Source of the DNA: Dysgonamonadaceae bacterium
Lineage (GTDB): Bacteria; Bacteroidota; Bacteroidia; Bacteroidales; Azobacteroidaceae
Reading direction: 5' to 3'
NCBI GenBank assembly: GCA_031289145.1
Contig: JAITQA010000109.1
Location: 1-64,000 of the forward strand
DNA length: 64,000 bases
The translations under genes were made by a program, and so were the position numbers. The stretch's first letter is position 1. The number at the start of each line of letters is the position of its first letter. Below are positions 8,487-17,045 of the stretch, one piece after another. Under the pieces are notes generated by a model. That model was given only the letters and a program-made list of their open reading frames with translations. It ran no database searches and was not told where the DNA came from.

Positions 8487-8954
8487 ATGGACACAAAAGT
8501 ATTTTGCTGCGATTATACGAATCCTACACATCGGCAAGCAATCGGAATGTTGATAAATGCTTATATCAATGATGAAATGGGTGGCGGCAATCCTTTGACG
8601 GAAGCAGAACAGACGCATTTGGTCGAAGGACTGGAAAATCATCCCAAATCTGTTGTATTTTTAGCAGAAACGGACGGTATTTTCTGCGGTTTATTGATTG
8701 CTTTCGAAAATTTCGCTACTTTCACTGTTCGCCCGATGCTAAATATTCACGATGTCATTGTTTTGAAAACACATCGCGGCAAAGGTATCGGCCGGAAATT
8801 GATGCGAACGCTAACCGCAGAGGCTGAAAAGCGGGGATGTAGCCGCATTACCCTCGAAGTAAGAAACGACAATTATTCAGCTCAGAATCTTTATCGTAGC
8901 GAAGGATTCGAGGATGCAGAACCGGTACATTATTATTGGCGGAAATACGTATGA
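8487..8954 (+). CDS. GNAT family N-acetyltransferase
   Basis: A 155-residue acetyltransferase. The start at 8487 (MDTKVFCCDY) fits the promoter at 8439; an earlier in-frame codon would lie upstream of it. Acetyl-CoA binding motif A is visible as VLKTHRGKGIGRKLMRTL, followed by RITLEVRNDNYSAQNLYRSEGF, the usual motif B region with a conserved asparagine and tyrosine. It transfers an acetyl group to an amine; the substrate cannot be deduced. It is a single gene between tRNA-Gly and the nrf operon and appears unrelated to both. Confidence 0.85.
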   Translation: MDTKVFCCDYTNPTHRQAIGMLINAYINDEMGGGNPLTEAEQTHLVEGLENHPKSVVFLAETDGIFCGLLIAFENFATFTVRPMLNIHDVIVLKTHRGKGIGRKLMRTLTAEAEKRGCSRITLEVRNDNYSAQNLYRSEGFEDAEPVHYYWRKYV

Positions 8955-9022
8955 AATCCTGCATAACCATCCATAACACTTAACAATCCCTTTTACGGTA
9001 ATAAATTAAAAATAAAGCCCGG

Positions 9023-9042
9023 AATGTAATATATATTACATT
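9023..9042. promoter_or_regulatory. Perfect 20-bp palindrome, candidate Crp/Fnr operator of nrfH
   Basis: AATGTAATATATATTACATT is identical to its reverse complement. Its centre (9032/9033) is about 40 bases before the transcription start expected from the -7 box at 9061-9068, the standard place for a class II Crp/Fnr activator. A Crp/Fnr-type regulator is encoded at the end of the same cluster (14609-15274). Binding is inferred. Confidence 0.6.
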
Positions 9043-9060
9043 TCATATTTTTTATATGCC

Positions 9061-9068
9061 TAAATTTG
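9061..9068 (+). promoter_or_regulatory. -7 box of the nrf operon
   Basis: TAAATTTG matches TAnnTTTG and is 30 bases before the nrfH ATG. No TTTG is found at -33; instead the palindrome occupies that zone, as expected for an activator-dependent promoter. Confidence 0.6.
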
Positions 9069-9097
9069 CAGTTGAATAGCGCCTTATTATAATAATT

Positions 9098-9715
9098 ATG
9101 AAGATTAAAAAGTTCATATATCTTATTCTTTCTTCTCGGAAATGGACGGTTTCAGCCATCATTATAGGAGGAGTAATATGCGGTTTGGGCGGATATGTTT
9201 CGTATGCGTCCAGGGTTTGGAGTTATTTATCCGATGAACCGTCTACCTGCGTAAATTGCCATATTATGGCTCCCTATTATGCTACATGGAACCATAGTTC
9301 CCACAGCCGGGATGCTACTTGTAATGATTGTCATGTACCTCACGAGAATGTCGTCCGGAAATGGTTTTTCAAAGGAATGGACGGCATGCGCCATGCCTCT
9401 GTATTTATGATGCGCGGTGAACCACAAGTCATTCAGGCAATAGACGAAAGCGCCGCGGTTATTATGAATAACTGTATTCGTTGTCACACGCAACTGAATA
9501 CGGCATTTGTCAATACCGGCACAATTAATCATAAAATGGTGAAGAAAGGTGAAGGGAAAGCTTGCTGGGATTGCCATCGGGATGTCCCGCACAGCGGAAT
9601 CAATAGCTTGTCAGCTACTCCATCCGCATTAGTCCCTTATCCGAAAACTACTGTGCCGGATTGGTTGAAAAATATTTATAAAAAAGAGAATGATACTAAA
9701 TTAAACTTAAAATAA
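9098..9715 (+). CDS. nrfH: Cytochrome c nitrite reductase small subunit NrfH
   Basis: A 205-residue membrane-anchored tetrahaem cytochrome that passes electrons from menaquinol to NrfA. One N-terminal membrane helix lies at about residues 17-37, followed by four CxxCH haem sites: CVNCH 51-55, CNDCH 75-79, CIRCH 126-130 and CWDCH 156-160. It belongs to the NapC/NrfH family and the haem count fits NrfH. The stop overlaps the nrfA start by one base. It is the first gene of the ammonification operon; the palindrome and -7 box lie just upstream. Confidence 0.95.
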   Translation: MKIKKFIYLILSSRKWTVSAIIIGGVICGLGGYVSYASRVWSYLSDEPSTCVNCHIMAPYYATWNHSSHSRDATCNDCHVPHENVVRKWFFKGMDGMRHASVFMMRGEPQVIQAIDESAAVIMNNCIRCHTQLNTAFVNTGTINHKMVKKGEGKACWDCHRDVPHSGINSLSATPSALVPYPKTTVPDWLKNIYKKENDTKLNLK

Positions 9716-11202
9716 TGATGGAAAAGAAATTAAAATCATGGCAAGGCTGGCTACTGTTTCTGGGAACAATGGCAGTCGTTTTTGTATTGGGTATATTGGC
9801 TGCTTCCATTACGGAAAGGAGAGCTGAAATAGCCGGTATATTTAATAATAAGAAAGTAGAGATTACGGGGATAGAACCAAGAAATGAAATTTTTAATGAG
9901 AATTATCCACGCGAATATGAGACATGGGCGCAAACAGCCGATACGAGTTTCCAGTCCATGTTTAATGGAAATAAAGCAATTGACGTCTTGGAAGCGCGTC
10001 CCAATATGGTTATTTTATGGGCAGGTTACGCTTTCTCAAAAGACTATAAATCTCCGCGCGGGCACAAATACACCATCGAAGATATTCGTCAGACATTACG
10101 TACCGGCGCTCCGATGACTGAGGAGGACGGGCCTCAACCTGCAACTTGTTGGTCCTGTAAAAGCCCGGACGTTCCCCGTATGATGCAATCTTTGGGCGTT
10201 GAAAATTTTTATGCAGCTAAATGGAGCGCTTTGGGGAAAGAAATAGTGAATCCGATTGGCTGTGCCGATTGTCATGAGCCGGAAAATATGAACCTTCAAA
10301 TCAGCCGTCCGGCCTTAATCGAGGCCTTTGAAAGACAAGGTCTTGATATAAAAAATGCCACACAACAGGAAATGCGCTCATTGGTATGCGCTCAATGCCA
10401 TGTAGAGTATTTCTTCAAAGGTGACGGCAAATATTTGACTTTCCCATGGGATAAAGGGATGACGGTTGAAGCGATGGAAACCTATTATGACGAAATACAG
10501 TTTTCCGACTACACACATAAATTAAGTAAAGCGCCGATTATTAAAGCGCAACATCCGGGATACGAAGTTTCCCAAATGGGTATACATGGTCAAAGAGGTG
10601 TTTCCTGCGCTGATTGTCATATGCCATATAAGAGTGAAGGAGGTGTTAAATACAGTGACCATCATATTCAAAGCCCTCTCGCTATGATTGATAGAACTTG
10701 CCAGGTTTGTCACCGTGAAAGCGAAGAAACACTACGTAACAATGTCTATGAACGGCAAATGAAAGCGAATGAAATGCGCAACCGTTTAGAAGAAGAATTG
10801 GCCAAAGCACATATCGAAGCGCAGTTTGCCTGGGAAAAGGGCGCTTCGGAGGCACAAATGCAAACTGTATTGCAACTCCTTCGCCAATCACAATGGCGTT
10901 GGGATTTTGCAGTGGCTTCCCATGGAGGATCTTTTCATGCACCCCAAGAGATACAACGCATTTTGGGTAACGGTTTGGATAAAGCTTTACAGGCACGATT
11001 GTCAATTTCTAAAGTATTGGCAAAAATGGGATATACAGCCGATGTTCCCATGCCGGATATATCAACCAAAGAAAAAGCGCAAAAATATATCGGTTTGGAT
11101 ATTCCTTCCGAACAGGCTGCTAAAGAAAAATTTCTGCATACGATTGTACCGGAATGGTTAAAAGAAGCAAAAGCGAATAATCGCATAGTTGAAAAAAGTT
11201 GA
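9715..11202 (+). CDS. nrfA: Ammonia-forming cytochrome c nitrite reductase NrfA
   Basis: A 495-residue periplasmic pentahaem enzyme that reduces nitrite to ammonium with six electrons. The catalytic haem has the special CxxCK site (CWSCK, residues 145-149); four normal sites follow: CADCH 183-187, CAQCH 225-229, CADCH 298-302 and CQVCH 329-333. The N-terminal hydrophobic segment (about residues 10-31) is a signal or anchor. The KAQHPGYE and HGQRGVSCADCHMPY stretches form the active-site surroundings. A second ATG, at 9718, is equally possible. Together with nrfH it makes nitrite respiration, or nitrite detoxification, the role of this operon. Confidence 0.97.
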   Translation: MMEKKLKSWQGWLLFLGTMAVVFVLGILAASITERRAEIAGIFNNKKVEITGIEPRNEIFNENYPREYETWAQTADTSFQSMFNGNKAIDVLEARPNMVILWAGYAFSKDYKSPRGHKYTIEDIRQTLRTGAPMTEEDGPQPATCWSCKSPDVPRMMQSLGVENFYAAKWSALGKEIVNPIGCADCHEPENMNLQISRPALIEAFERQGLDIKNATQQEMRSLVCAQCHVEYFFKGDGKYLTFPWDKGMTVEAMETYYDEIQFSDYTHKLSKAPIIKAQHPGYEVSQMGIHGQRGVSCADCHMPYKSEGGVKYSDHHIQSPLAMIDRTCQVCHRESEETLRNNVYERQMKANEMRNRLEEELAKAHIEAQFAWEKGASEAQMQTVLQLLRQSQWRWDFAVASHGGSFHAPQEIQRILGNGLDKALQARLSISKVLAKMGYTADVPMPDISTKEKAQKYIGLDIPSEQAAKEKFLHTIVPEWLKEAKANNRIVEKS

Positions 11203-11204
11203 TT

Positions 11205-12446
11205 ATGTGGATGCATCCCTGGAAATACATTGAAGGTTGGTCTATTTGCACAGGTCTGTTTATAACAGGGATGGTATTACAGTTGACAACCGGCAGTATT
11301 GAAGTTGATATGTTTCACTATCCTGTAAATCTGATTTCAGGAACAGTGTTTATATTGCTTCTCCTGTTTTTGCACATATATGCCCGAAAAGTCGTCATAT
11401 TACAATGGTTTTCGGGCTTCGAGGCGAGTATTACCGCTTCAGTCTCTCTATTGGTTTTGGTTATTATTATGGGACTTACCCGGCAAGTTTCGTCACCGAC
11501 AGACCTCTCTTCAATAGGAGGATTCGCTCGTACGGGTTTTATGCAAATGACCACATCATGGTCATTCTTCTTGCTATTTATCTATTTTCTGTCGATTTTA
11601 GGATTAGTGATACTGAGACGGATAAATTGTTTCAGATGGAAAGACGCAGGATTTGTGCTCAATCATGTGGGCTTGTTTGTCGCTTTGTTTGCCGCTATTT
11701 TAGGTAGTGGTGATTTGCAACGTTTGCGTATGACCGCTTCTTTGGATACACCTGAATGGAGAGCAACCAACGAAAAGAATGAAATAACGGAACTTCCACT
11801 GGCTATTGAATTGAAATCGTTCAGGATAGACGAATACCCCCCTAAACTGATGATATTAGACAATGTTACAGGGAAAACGCTTCCGGAAACACAACCGAAA
11901 AGCCTGCTCGTTGAAACATATCCCTTACTGTCTACTCTACTGAATTGGGAGGTAGCGATTACAAATTACTTATCTGAAGCAGCAGCGCTGATAACCGAAG
12001 ATACGGTGAGTTTTGTGGGGTTTCAATCGGAAGGCGCTACTTCCGCGCTTTATGTGAAGGCGCGTAACACAATAGACGGTACAATCCGGGAAGGTTGGGT
12101 TAGTTGTGGAAGTTTTATGTTCCCTTACCGTTCCTTGCGGTTAAACGATAAAGAAAGCCTGATTATGCCTAACCGGGAACCGAAACATTTTGCTTCCAAC
12201 GTAATTGTTTATACCCAAAGCAAAAAGATTAAAAAATCGCTGATAGAGGTAAATAAACCCTTATCAATTGCAGGATGGAAGATTTATCAATTGAATTACG
12301 ACGAATCAATGGGAAAGTGGAGCCGGATAAGTGTTTTTGAGCTGGTAAAAGACCCTTGGATCCCGGCAGTATATTCAGGAATACTCATGATGTTGGCGGG
12401 TGCAGTCTATTTATTTGTATCCGCTCCGAATCCTAAAAAGAATTAA
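11205..12446 (+). CDS. ResB-like cytochrome c biogenesis protein
   Basis: The start at 11205 (MWMHPWKYIEGW) is an ATG 2 bases after the nrfA stop. The protein has four or five hydrophobic helices in the first 170 residues, a large polar (periplasmic) domain of about 210 residues and a final helix near the C-terminus, matching the ResB/CcsB layout of system II cytochrome c maturation. ResB-type proteins act with CcsA to carry haem across the membrane and attach it to apocytochromes. Its position between nrfA and ccsA supports a dedicated assembly role for the multihaem NrfHA proteins. Sequence identity to classical ResB is low by eye, so the gene symbol is left empty. Confidence 0.8.
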   Translation: MWMHPWKYIEGWSICTGLFITGMVLQLTTGSIEVDMFHYPVNLISGTVFILLLLFLHIYARKVVILQWFSGFEASITASVSLLVLVIIMGLTRQVSSPTDLSSIGGFARTGFMQMTTSWSFFLLFIYFLSILGLVILRRINCFRWKDAGFVLNHVGLFVALFAAILGSGDLQRLRMTASLDTPEWRATNEKNEITELPLAIELKSFRIDEYPPKLMILDNVTGKTLPETQPKSLLVETYPLLSTLLNWEVAITNYLSEAAALITEDTVSFVGFQSEGATSALYVKARNTIDGTIREGWVSCGSFMFPYRSLRLNDKESLIMPNREPKHFASNVIVYTQSKKIKKSLIEVNKPLSIAGWKIYQLNYDESMGKWSRISVFELVKDPWIPAVYSGILMMLAGAVYLFVSAPNPKKN

Positions 12447-12450
12447 TGAT

Positions 12451-13239
12451 ATGAACTGGACTCATTTCGTATATTTTGCATTACCGGCAGCATTATGTTG
12501 GGTCGGTGGAGCATTATTTGCATACAAGAACGATGCTTATCGACGGACAATTATCCTTACTGCTTTTGGATTATGTATATTTTTCGCTTTTATTCTGGGT
12601 ATGTGGATTTCGTTAGAAAGGCCGCCTTTGCGTACAATGGGAGAAACACGTCTCTGGTACTCTTTTTTCCTTCCTGTTGCCGGTTTGATTATGTACATTC
12701 GATGGAGATACAAATGGATTCTTTCGTTTAGTACATTGATGGCGCTGGTGTTTATCTGTATCAACCTGTTTAGACCGGAAATACATAACAAGACCATGAT
12801 GCCGGCATTACAAAGCCCCTGGTTTGCGCCGCATGTCATTGTCTATATGTTTGCTTATGCTGTGCTTGGCGCTGCTGCTGTCATTGCGCTCTATCTGCTT
12901 CTCAGGCGAAACAAAGCGATAATGAATGTATCCGTCATGTCCTTATGCGATAATTTGGCGTATGTAGGAACGGCATTTCTTACCATTGGCATGTTATTTG
13001 GAGCCATCTGGGCAAAAGATGCTTGGGGACATTATTGGTCATGGGATCCAAAAGAGACATGGGCTGCCGCTACTTGGTTGAGTTATTTAATTTATATTCA
13101 TTACCGTCAGCATAAACCGTCACATTATACGATAGCTTTAGGATTATTATTGTTTTCTTTTATATTGCTCCAGGTTTGTTGGTATGGAATAAACTATCTT
13201 CCTTCCGCACAAGGCAGCAGTATTCACGTTTACAGTTAG
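12451..13239 (+). CDS. ccsA: Cytochrome c biogenesis protein CcsA
   Basis: The start at 12451 (MNWTHFVYFALP) gives a 262-residue protein with about eight membrane helices. The tryptophan-rich haem-handling signature WGHYWSWDPKETWAAATWL is present, with a conserved histidine in LQSPWFAPHVIVYMFAY before it. It is the CcsA/ResC partner of the ResB-like protein, 4 bases downstream of it. Together they form a system II haem lyase serving NrfH and NrfA. Confidence 0.9.
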   Translation: MNWTHFVYFALPAALCWVGGALFAYKNDAYRRTIILTAFGLCIFFAFILGMWISLERPPLRTMGETRLWYSFFLPVAGLIMYIRWRYKWILSFSTLMALVFICINLFRPEIHNKTMMPALQSPWFAPHVIVYMFAYAVLGAAAVIALYLLLRRNKAIMNVSVMSLCDNLAYVGTAFLTIGMLFGAIWAKDAWGHYWSWDPKETWAAATWLSYLIYIHYRQHKPSHYTIALGLLLFSFILLQVCWYGINYLPSAQGSSIHVYS

Positions 13240-13267
13240 ACTAAATAAAATTTAAATACAAAGAGTT

Positions 13268-14557
13268 ATGAAAAAAGGAATAATTATTTTTTTCGGGTTG
13301 CTATTCAGTAACTTCGGATTTGCACAAAGCAATGGAAATGAGGATTTAAAAGAGAATGAATTTTCGATGGGCGTACAAATACGTCCCCGTGCCGAATATA
13401 GAAATGGGGCATTATCTCCGCGTCCGGATGATGCGAAAGCGGCAGCGTTTATCAATAATCGCACCCGAATATCCATGTGGTATCAACGAGAAAAACTTTC
13501 TTTAGGATTATCGGCTCAACATGTAGGCGTTTGGGGTCAAGACCCGCAAATTGACAAAAACGGACGTTTCATGTTAAATGAAGCGTGGGCGAATTTGGAT
13601 ATGGGGAGTGGTTTCTTTGCCAAATTAGGGCGTCAATCACTTATCTATGACGATGAACGCATATTGGGAGGTTTAGACTGGAATGTATCCGGACGTTTTT
13701 ACGATGCTTTGAAGTTGGGATATGAAGGTACACAAGACAAATTACACCTGATTTTGGCATTTAATCAAAATGACGAAAGGATAATCGGCGGAACTTATTA
13801 TGCTCCCGGCGGGCAACCGTTCAAAAACATGCAGACAGTATGGTATAAACATATTGGAAGCAAAATATTTGACGCCTCTTTTCTTTTGATGAACCTTGGT
13901 ATGGAAGCCGGAAACCTTGCCGAACCGGATACAAAATATATGCAAACCACAGGCGCTAATTTGTCCTATCAACCCGGAGCTTTTCAATTGAAAGGAACAT
14001 TCTATTACCAATTGGGTAAAACAGTTGCAGATAAAGACGTTTCTGCATTTATGTGGGCTGTTAATGCGGCCTGTCAAATCAATCCGGTATGGAAAATAAC
14101 TATTGGAAGCGATTATTTGAGTGGTGATGATGGAAAAGACAAATTCAAAGCATTTAATCCCCTCTACGGAACGCATCATAAATTCTATGGAACAATGGAT
14201 TATTTTTATGCATCTTCTTTTATAAACGGTTTGAATCCGGGTTTATGGGATAATCAGGCAGGTATTACCTGCAAAGCATCTCCCAAACTTAATCTGCTAT
14301 TGAATTACCATTATTTTCTAACCACAGAAGATGTATATAATACCGCTAATGAAAAACAAAATAAGGGATTGGGATCCGAAGTAGATTTTCAGATAAACTG
14401 GAACATTATGAAAGACGTAAACCTGTCTGCCGGATATTCTACGATGCTGGGAACCGATGCAATGAAAGTTGTAAAAGGCGGGAACCCTTCCAGTTGGCAA
14501 GATTGGGGATGGCTTTCTCTTAGTATAAATCCAAAAGTATTTGTCTCGAAATGGTAA
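13268..14557 (+). CDS. Outer-membrane porin, alginate-export family type
   Basis: A 429-residue exported protein: signal peptide MKKGIIIFFGLLFSNFGFAQ, then amphipathic strands throughout and a C-terminal strand ending in a hydrophobic/aromatic pattern (KVFVSKW). The early blocks RPRAEYRNGA and NRTRISMWYQ, plus GRQSLIYDDERILGGLDW, are typical of the alginate-export/long porin group. The position inside the nrf operon suggests a diffusion channel for nitrite or another anion rather than alginate; this is inference. It is 28 bases after ccsA and probably in the same transcript. Confidence 0.75.
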   Translation: MKKGIIIFFGLLFSNFGFAQSNGNEDLKENEFSMGVQIRPRAEYRNGALSPRPDDAKAAAFINNRTRISMWYQREKLSLGLSAQHVGVWGQDPQIDKNGRFMLNEAWANLDMGSGFFAKLGRQSLIYDDERILGGLDWNVSGRFYDALKLGYEGTQDKLHLILAFNQNDERIIGGTYYAPGGQPFKNMQTVWYKHIGSKIFDASFLLMNLGMEAGNLAEPDTKYMQTTGANLSYQPGAFQLKGTFYYQLGKTVADKDVSAFMWAVNAACQINPVWKITIGSDYLSGDDGKDKFKAFNPLYGTHHKFYGTMDYFYASSFINGLNPGLWDNQAGITCKASPKLNLLLNYHYFLTTEDVYNTANEKQNKGLGSEVDFQINWNIMKDVNLSAGYSTMLGTDAMKVVKGGNPSSWQDWGWLSLSINPKVFVSKW

Positions 14558-14575
14558 TATTTCCAGGGAAAATTG

Positions 14576-14583
14576 TACATTTG
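14576..14583 (+). promoter_or_regulatory. -7 box before the Crp/Fnr gene
   Basis: TACATTTG is 26 bases before the ATG at 14609 and could give the regulator its own promoter. No palindrome like that at 9023 is found here. Confidence 0.4.
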
Positions 14584-14608
14584 TTGGCGAAATACATATA
14601 ATAAAACA

Positions 14609-15274
14609 ATGGAAATAACCGATATTTTTACGATTCCGCTTTTTCGTAATTTTACTCAAAAGATGCAGGAGGAAGTATTGGAACGTTTGGATTACAAAAT
14701 AAACCATTATCCGAAGGGCAATGTGATTATCCGGCAAGGCGAGGTTTGTAATTATCTTCATCTATTATTAGAAGGGAAACTGCATGTGGATGTTATTGAT
14801 GTTTCGGGAAATGAAGTCCGTGTCGAAACAATCAGGGCGCCCCGTTCCTTTGCAACACCACACATCTTTTCTGAAAAGAATTTCTTCCCTGCAACTTTTA
14901 CCGTTGTTGAAGACGTGGCGCTATTACGTGCAACCAAAGAATCTGTTTTTTCTCTAATGACCGGTATACCGCTTTTTTTACGGAATTTTCTTTGTGTAAG
15001 CACCAATTGCAATAAATGTACAATGACCCGCCTGCGCGTACTTACATTTCGCAGTATTCGTACACGTTTTATATATTACCTTTTCGATCATATAAAAGAA
15101 GGTTCAAACTTTGTGGTACTGGAGCACAATCAGGCACAATTAGCCGAATATTTTGGCGTGACTCGCCCTGCCTTGGCCAAAGAAATACACAAATTAATAA
15201 ACGAAGGCTATATCAGTTTGTCCAAAGATAGCGTGAAAATTATTGATAAACAGGCGCTCTCAAATATGTTATAG
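14609..15274 (+). CDS. Crp/Fnr family transcriptional regulator
   Basis: A 221-residue regulator with a cyclic-nucleotide-binding-like beta-roll (about residues 10-115), a dimerisation helix (about 120-150) and a C-terminal winged helix (recognition region QAQLAEYFGVTRPALAKEIH, about 175-194). No FNR-type N-terminal cysteine cluster is present, but three cysteines, C129, C134 and C137, occur at the start of the dimer helix (LCVSTNCNKC), where most relatives have none. The start at 14609 aligns with the family N-terminus. Being last in the nrf cluster, it is the obvious candidate to control it, perhaps through the palindrome at 9023. It may be an HcpR-like nitrosative-stress regulator. Confidence 0.88.
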   Translation: MEITDIFTIPLFRNFTQKMQEEVLERLDYKINHYPKGNVIIRQGEVCNYLHLLLEGKLHVDVIDVSGNEVRVETIRAPRSFATPHIFSEKNFFPATFTVVEDVALLRATKESVFSLMTGIPLFLRNFLCVSTNCNKCTMTRLRVLTFRSIRTRFIYYLFDHIKEGSNFVVLEHNQAQLAEYFGVTRPALAKEIHKLINEGYISLSKDSVKIIDKQALSNML

Positions 15275-15293
15275 CGATACATAAACAAATTTA

Positions 15294-16622
15294 TCACAAA
15301 TCTTTAATCAGTATATTCCTGTTATTCGCAAACATATCTATTCGAGATTGAAGTATTACTTCCCATTCGGAGTGAAATCTTTTGTGATTATCTATTTTGA
15401 AATTTTCAGAACCATAACGGTCTGTTTTGGTAAAAAGATATTCAAGTGTAATTTGATTTATATCTATAGCAGGCTGAAAGTTAGGGTAGTCTTTTTCATC
15501 TTTTACTTCAAGTATAATTCCCAAATCAACCAAATGGTATAAAATTTTCTTCGTCAAACCGATGGGAATTTTATTTTCCAAAGAAATTTCGTCTGCCATA
15601 TACGCTTTTCCTCCCGTTTCAAAACGCTTAACTATCAATGTAAGAATAGTTAAGATTAGAAAATCTAAATATCTTTTAGAAATATTTTTACTGTCGGTTT
15701 CAAATTCAAAATTCTGAACATTTTGGCCGGCATAAGCAATTTCCGCGCCAATCAGACAGATTACCCAGGAAAGTTGCATCCACAACAACAATAAAGGCAA
15801 GAATGCGAAACTACCGTATATGGCATTGTATTTCGAAACCCATATCTGACCGTTGATATATATATATTGAAAAAGTTGAAACCCGATGGCGGCAAAAATA
15901 CCTGCCGGGAGCGCATACCTGAATTTCACTTTTGTATTGGGCATAAACATGTACAGAGCCGTAAAAACAATCAAGGTAATTATCCACGGGCCAAAAGCAA
16001 TTGCCGTTTCATAAAAAGGCGCTAAAATTTCGTTTGCTTTTATGGTTTCGAAAGCGGTCGCCATAAAAATAGAAATTCCGGAAGAACAAAGTAGAAAGAG
16101 CGGCAGCAGTAGAAAGACGGAAAAATAGTCCGTTACACGTCTTCCGACAGTTCGGCCTTTGGGTACTTGCCAAATCATGTTAAAAGCGTTTTCAATACTG
16201 GAAATCAGATTGAAAACCGTGTACAATAGCAATAGCAAGCCCAAACCTAAGAAAATCCCATCTTTGGAATGTTGCATATAGGAATCTACAAAAGTCAGTA
16301 CTTCTCCGAATATTTCTTTTTTTCCCGGAAAATATTCAAACAGTTGACTCTCAATAATATTCTGAAAACCAAATCCTTTCGCAATAGCCAACATGACTGC
16401 CAATAGCGGAATGATAGACAAAAACGTGTTGTAGGTGAGGGCAGAGGCGCTTCGTTGCAGGTTATCGGCTTGATAACGACGAACAGCTAAAGATATTATT
16501 TTCAGAAGATTAACGCCTCTTCTTTCCAAAGAACTCAACTCTGACGGCACCAAGCGCCAGATATCTTCGGTGACAAATTTCCAAAGCTTGAGTATTTGTT
16601 TCTGAATATCTTTTATTTGCAT
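15294..16622 (-). CDS. YihY/BrkB-type inner-membrane protein
   Basis: A 442-residue protein of the YihY/virulence-factor BrkB family (once misnamed ribonuclease BN). It has six or so membrane helices between residues 50 and 300, with the family blocks SASALTYNTFLSIIPLLAVM, FLLLPLFLLCSSGISI, and YGSFAFLPLLLLWMQLSWVICLIGAEI. The last 130 residues form a soluble domain resembling a winged helix (KIPIGLTKKILYHLVDLGIILEV). Transport or envelope functions have been proposed for relatives but none is firm. It is convergent with the Crp/Fnr gene and downstream of RNase P RNA on the same strand. Confidence 0.85.
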   Translation of the reverse strand: MQIKDIQKQILKLWKFVTEDIWRLVPSELSSLERRGVNLLKIISLAVRRYQADNLQRSASALTYNTFLSIIPLLAVMLAIAKGFGFQNIIESQLFEYFPGKKEIFGEVLTFVDSYMQHSKDGIFLGLGLLLLLYTVFNLISSIENAFNMIWQVPKGRTVGRRVTDYFSVFLLLPLFLLCSSGISIFMATAFETIKANEILAPFYETAIAFGPWIITLIVFTALYMFMPNTKVKFRYALPAGIFAAIGFQLFQYIYINGQIWVSKYNAIYGSFAFLPLLLLWMQLSWVICLIGAEIAYAGQNVQNFEFETDSKNISKRYLDFLILTILTLIVKRFETGGKAYMADEISLENKIPIGLTKKILYHLVDLGIILEVKDEKDYPNFQPAIDINQITLEYLFTKTDRYGSENFKIDNHKRFHSEWEVILQSRIDMFANNRNILIKDL

Positions 16623-16637
16623 ATAGAATAAAAAAAA

Positions 16638-16981
16638 GTAGTCAACCTGTAAGCCGGATTCTGTACCTGTAACAGGCGTCTGTCATTTATCTGGGTTTAA
16701 CGTCTCCATTAAACTCAAGCAGTCTACCCCCCGGCATCGAACGAGCAATTCTACATACGCCGGTATACATGACCTTGCAACCCTTAGGTAGTACGGCTTC
16801 CCATATTGCTATGGGAACCGGTGAGCTTTTACCTCACCTTCTCACCCTTACCTTCCGAAAAAGGCGGTTATTTTCTTCTACTTGACCCTGCTTTCACAAA
16901 CAGCTATCCGTTAGATAGTAAGGTGCTCTATGTTGTCCGGACTTTCCTCTTTCATATAAAAGCGACAGACCGGTTGACTAC
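16638..16981 (-). ncRNA. rnpB: RNase P RNA
   Basis: Read on the minus strand, the 5' part contains GAGGAAAGTCCGGAC (16949-16935), the conserved P4-forming block of bacterial RNase P RNA, and the 3' part contains ACAGAATCCGGCTTAC (16664-16649), its counterpart. The two ends (GTAGTCAACCGG and AGGTTGACTAC) pair as helix P1. Length is about 344 bases, typical for type A RNA. The RNA cuts the 5' leader from tRNA precursors. P1 is followed on the minus strand by a run of T, which may end transcription. Ends are placed by P1 pairing and may shift by a few bases. Confidence 0.93.
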
Positions 16982-16989
16982 GAATATAT

Positions 16990-17020
16990 AAAACCCCTCA
17001 CTGTTTTGGACAATGAGGAG
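16990..17020 (-). terminator. Terminator after gluP
   Basis: CTCCTCATTGT pairs with ACAGTGAGGGG over 11 positions (with G-T pairs) around a 5-base loop, followed on the minus strand by TTTT. A-rich and T-rich flanks on both sides make it potentially bidirectional. Confidence 0.8.
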
Positions 17021-17045
17021 TTTTTGATTGTAATTTCACTGTAAC

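Noticed and set aside
15294..16622. Annotation as ribonuclease BN
   Set aside because: The YihY/BrkB family was misnamed; the protein is a membrane protein with no nuclease motif, and a true RNase Z is at 3562-4485.
16806..16991. 61-codon plus-strand frame
   Set aside because: It lies inside RNase P RNA, which is well supported on the other strand.
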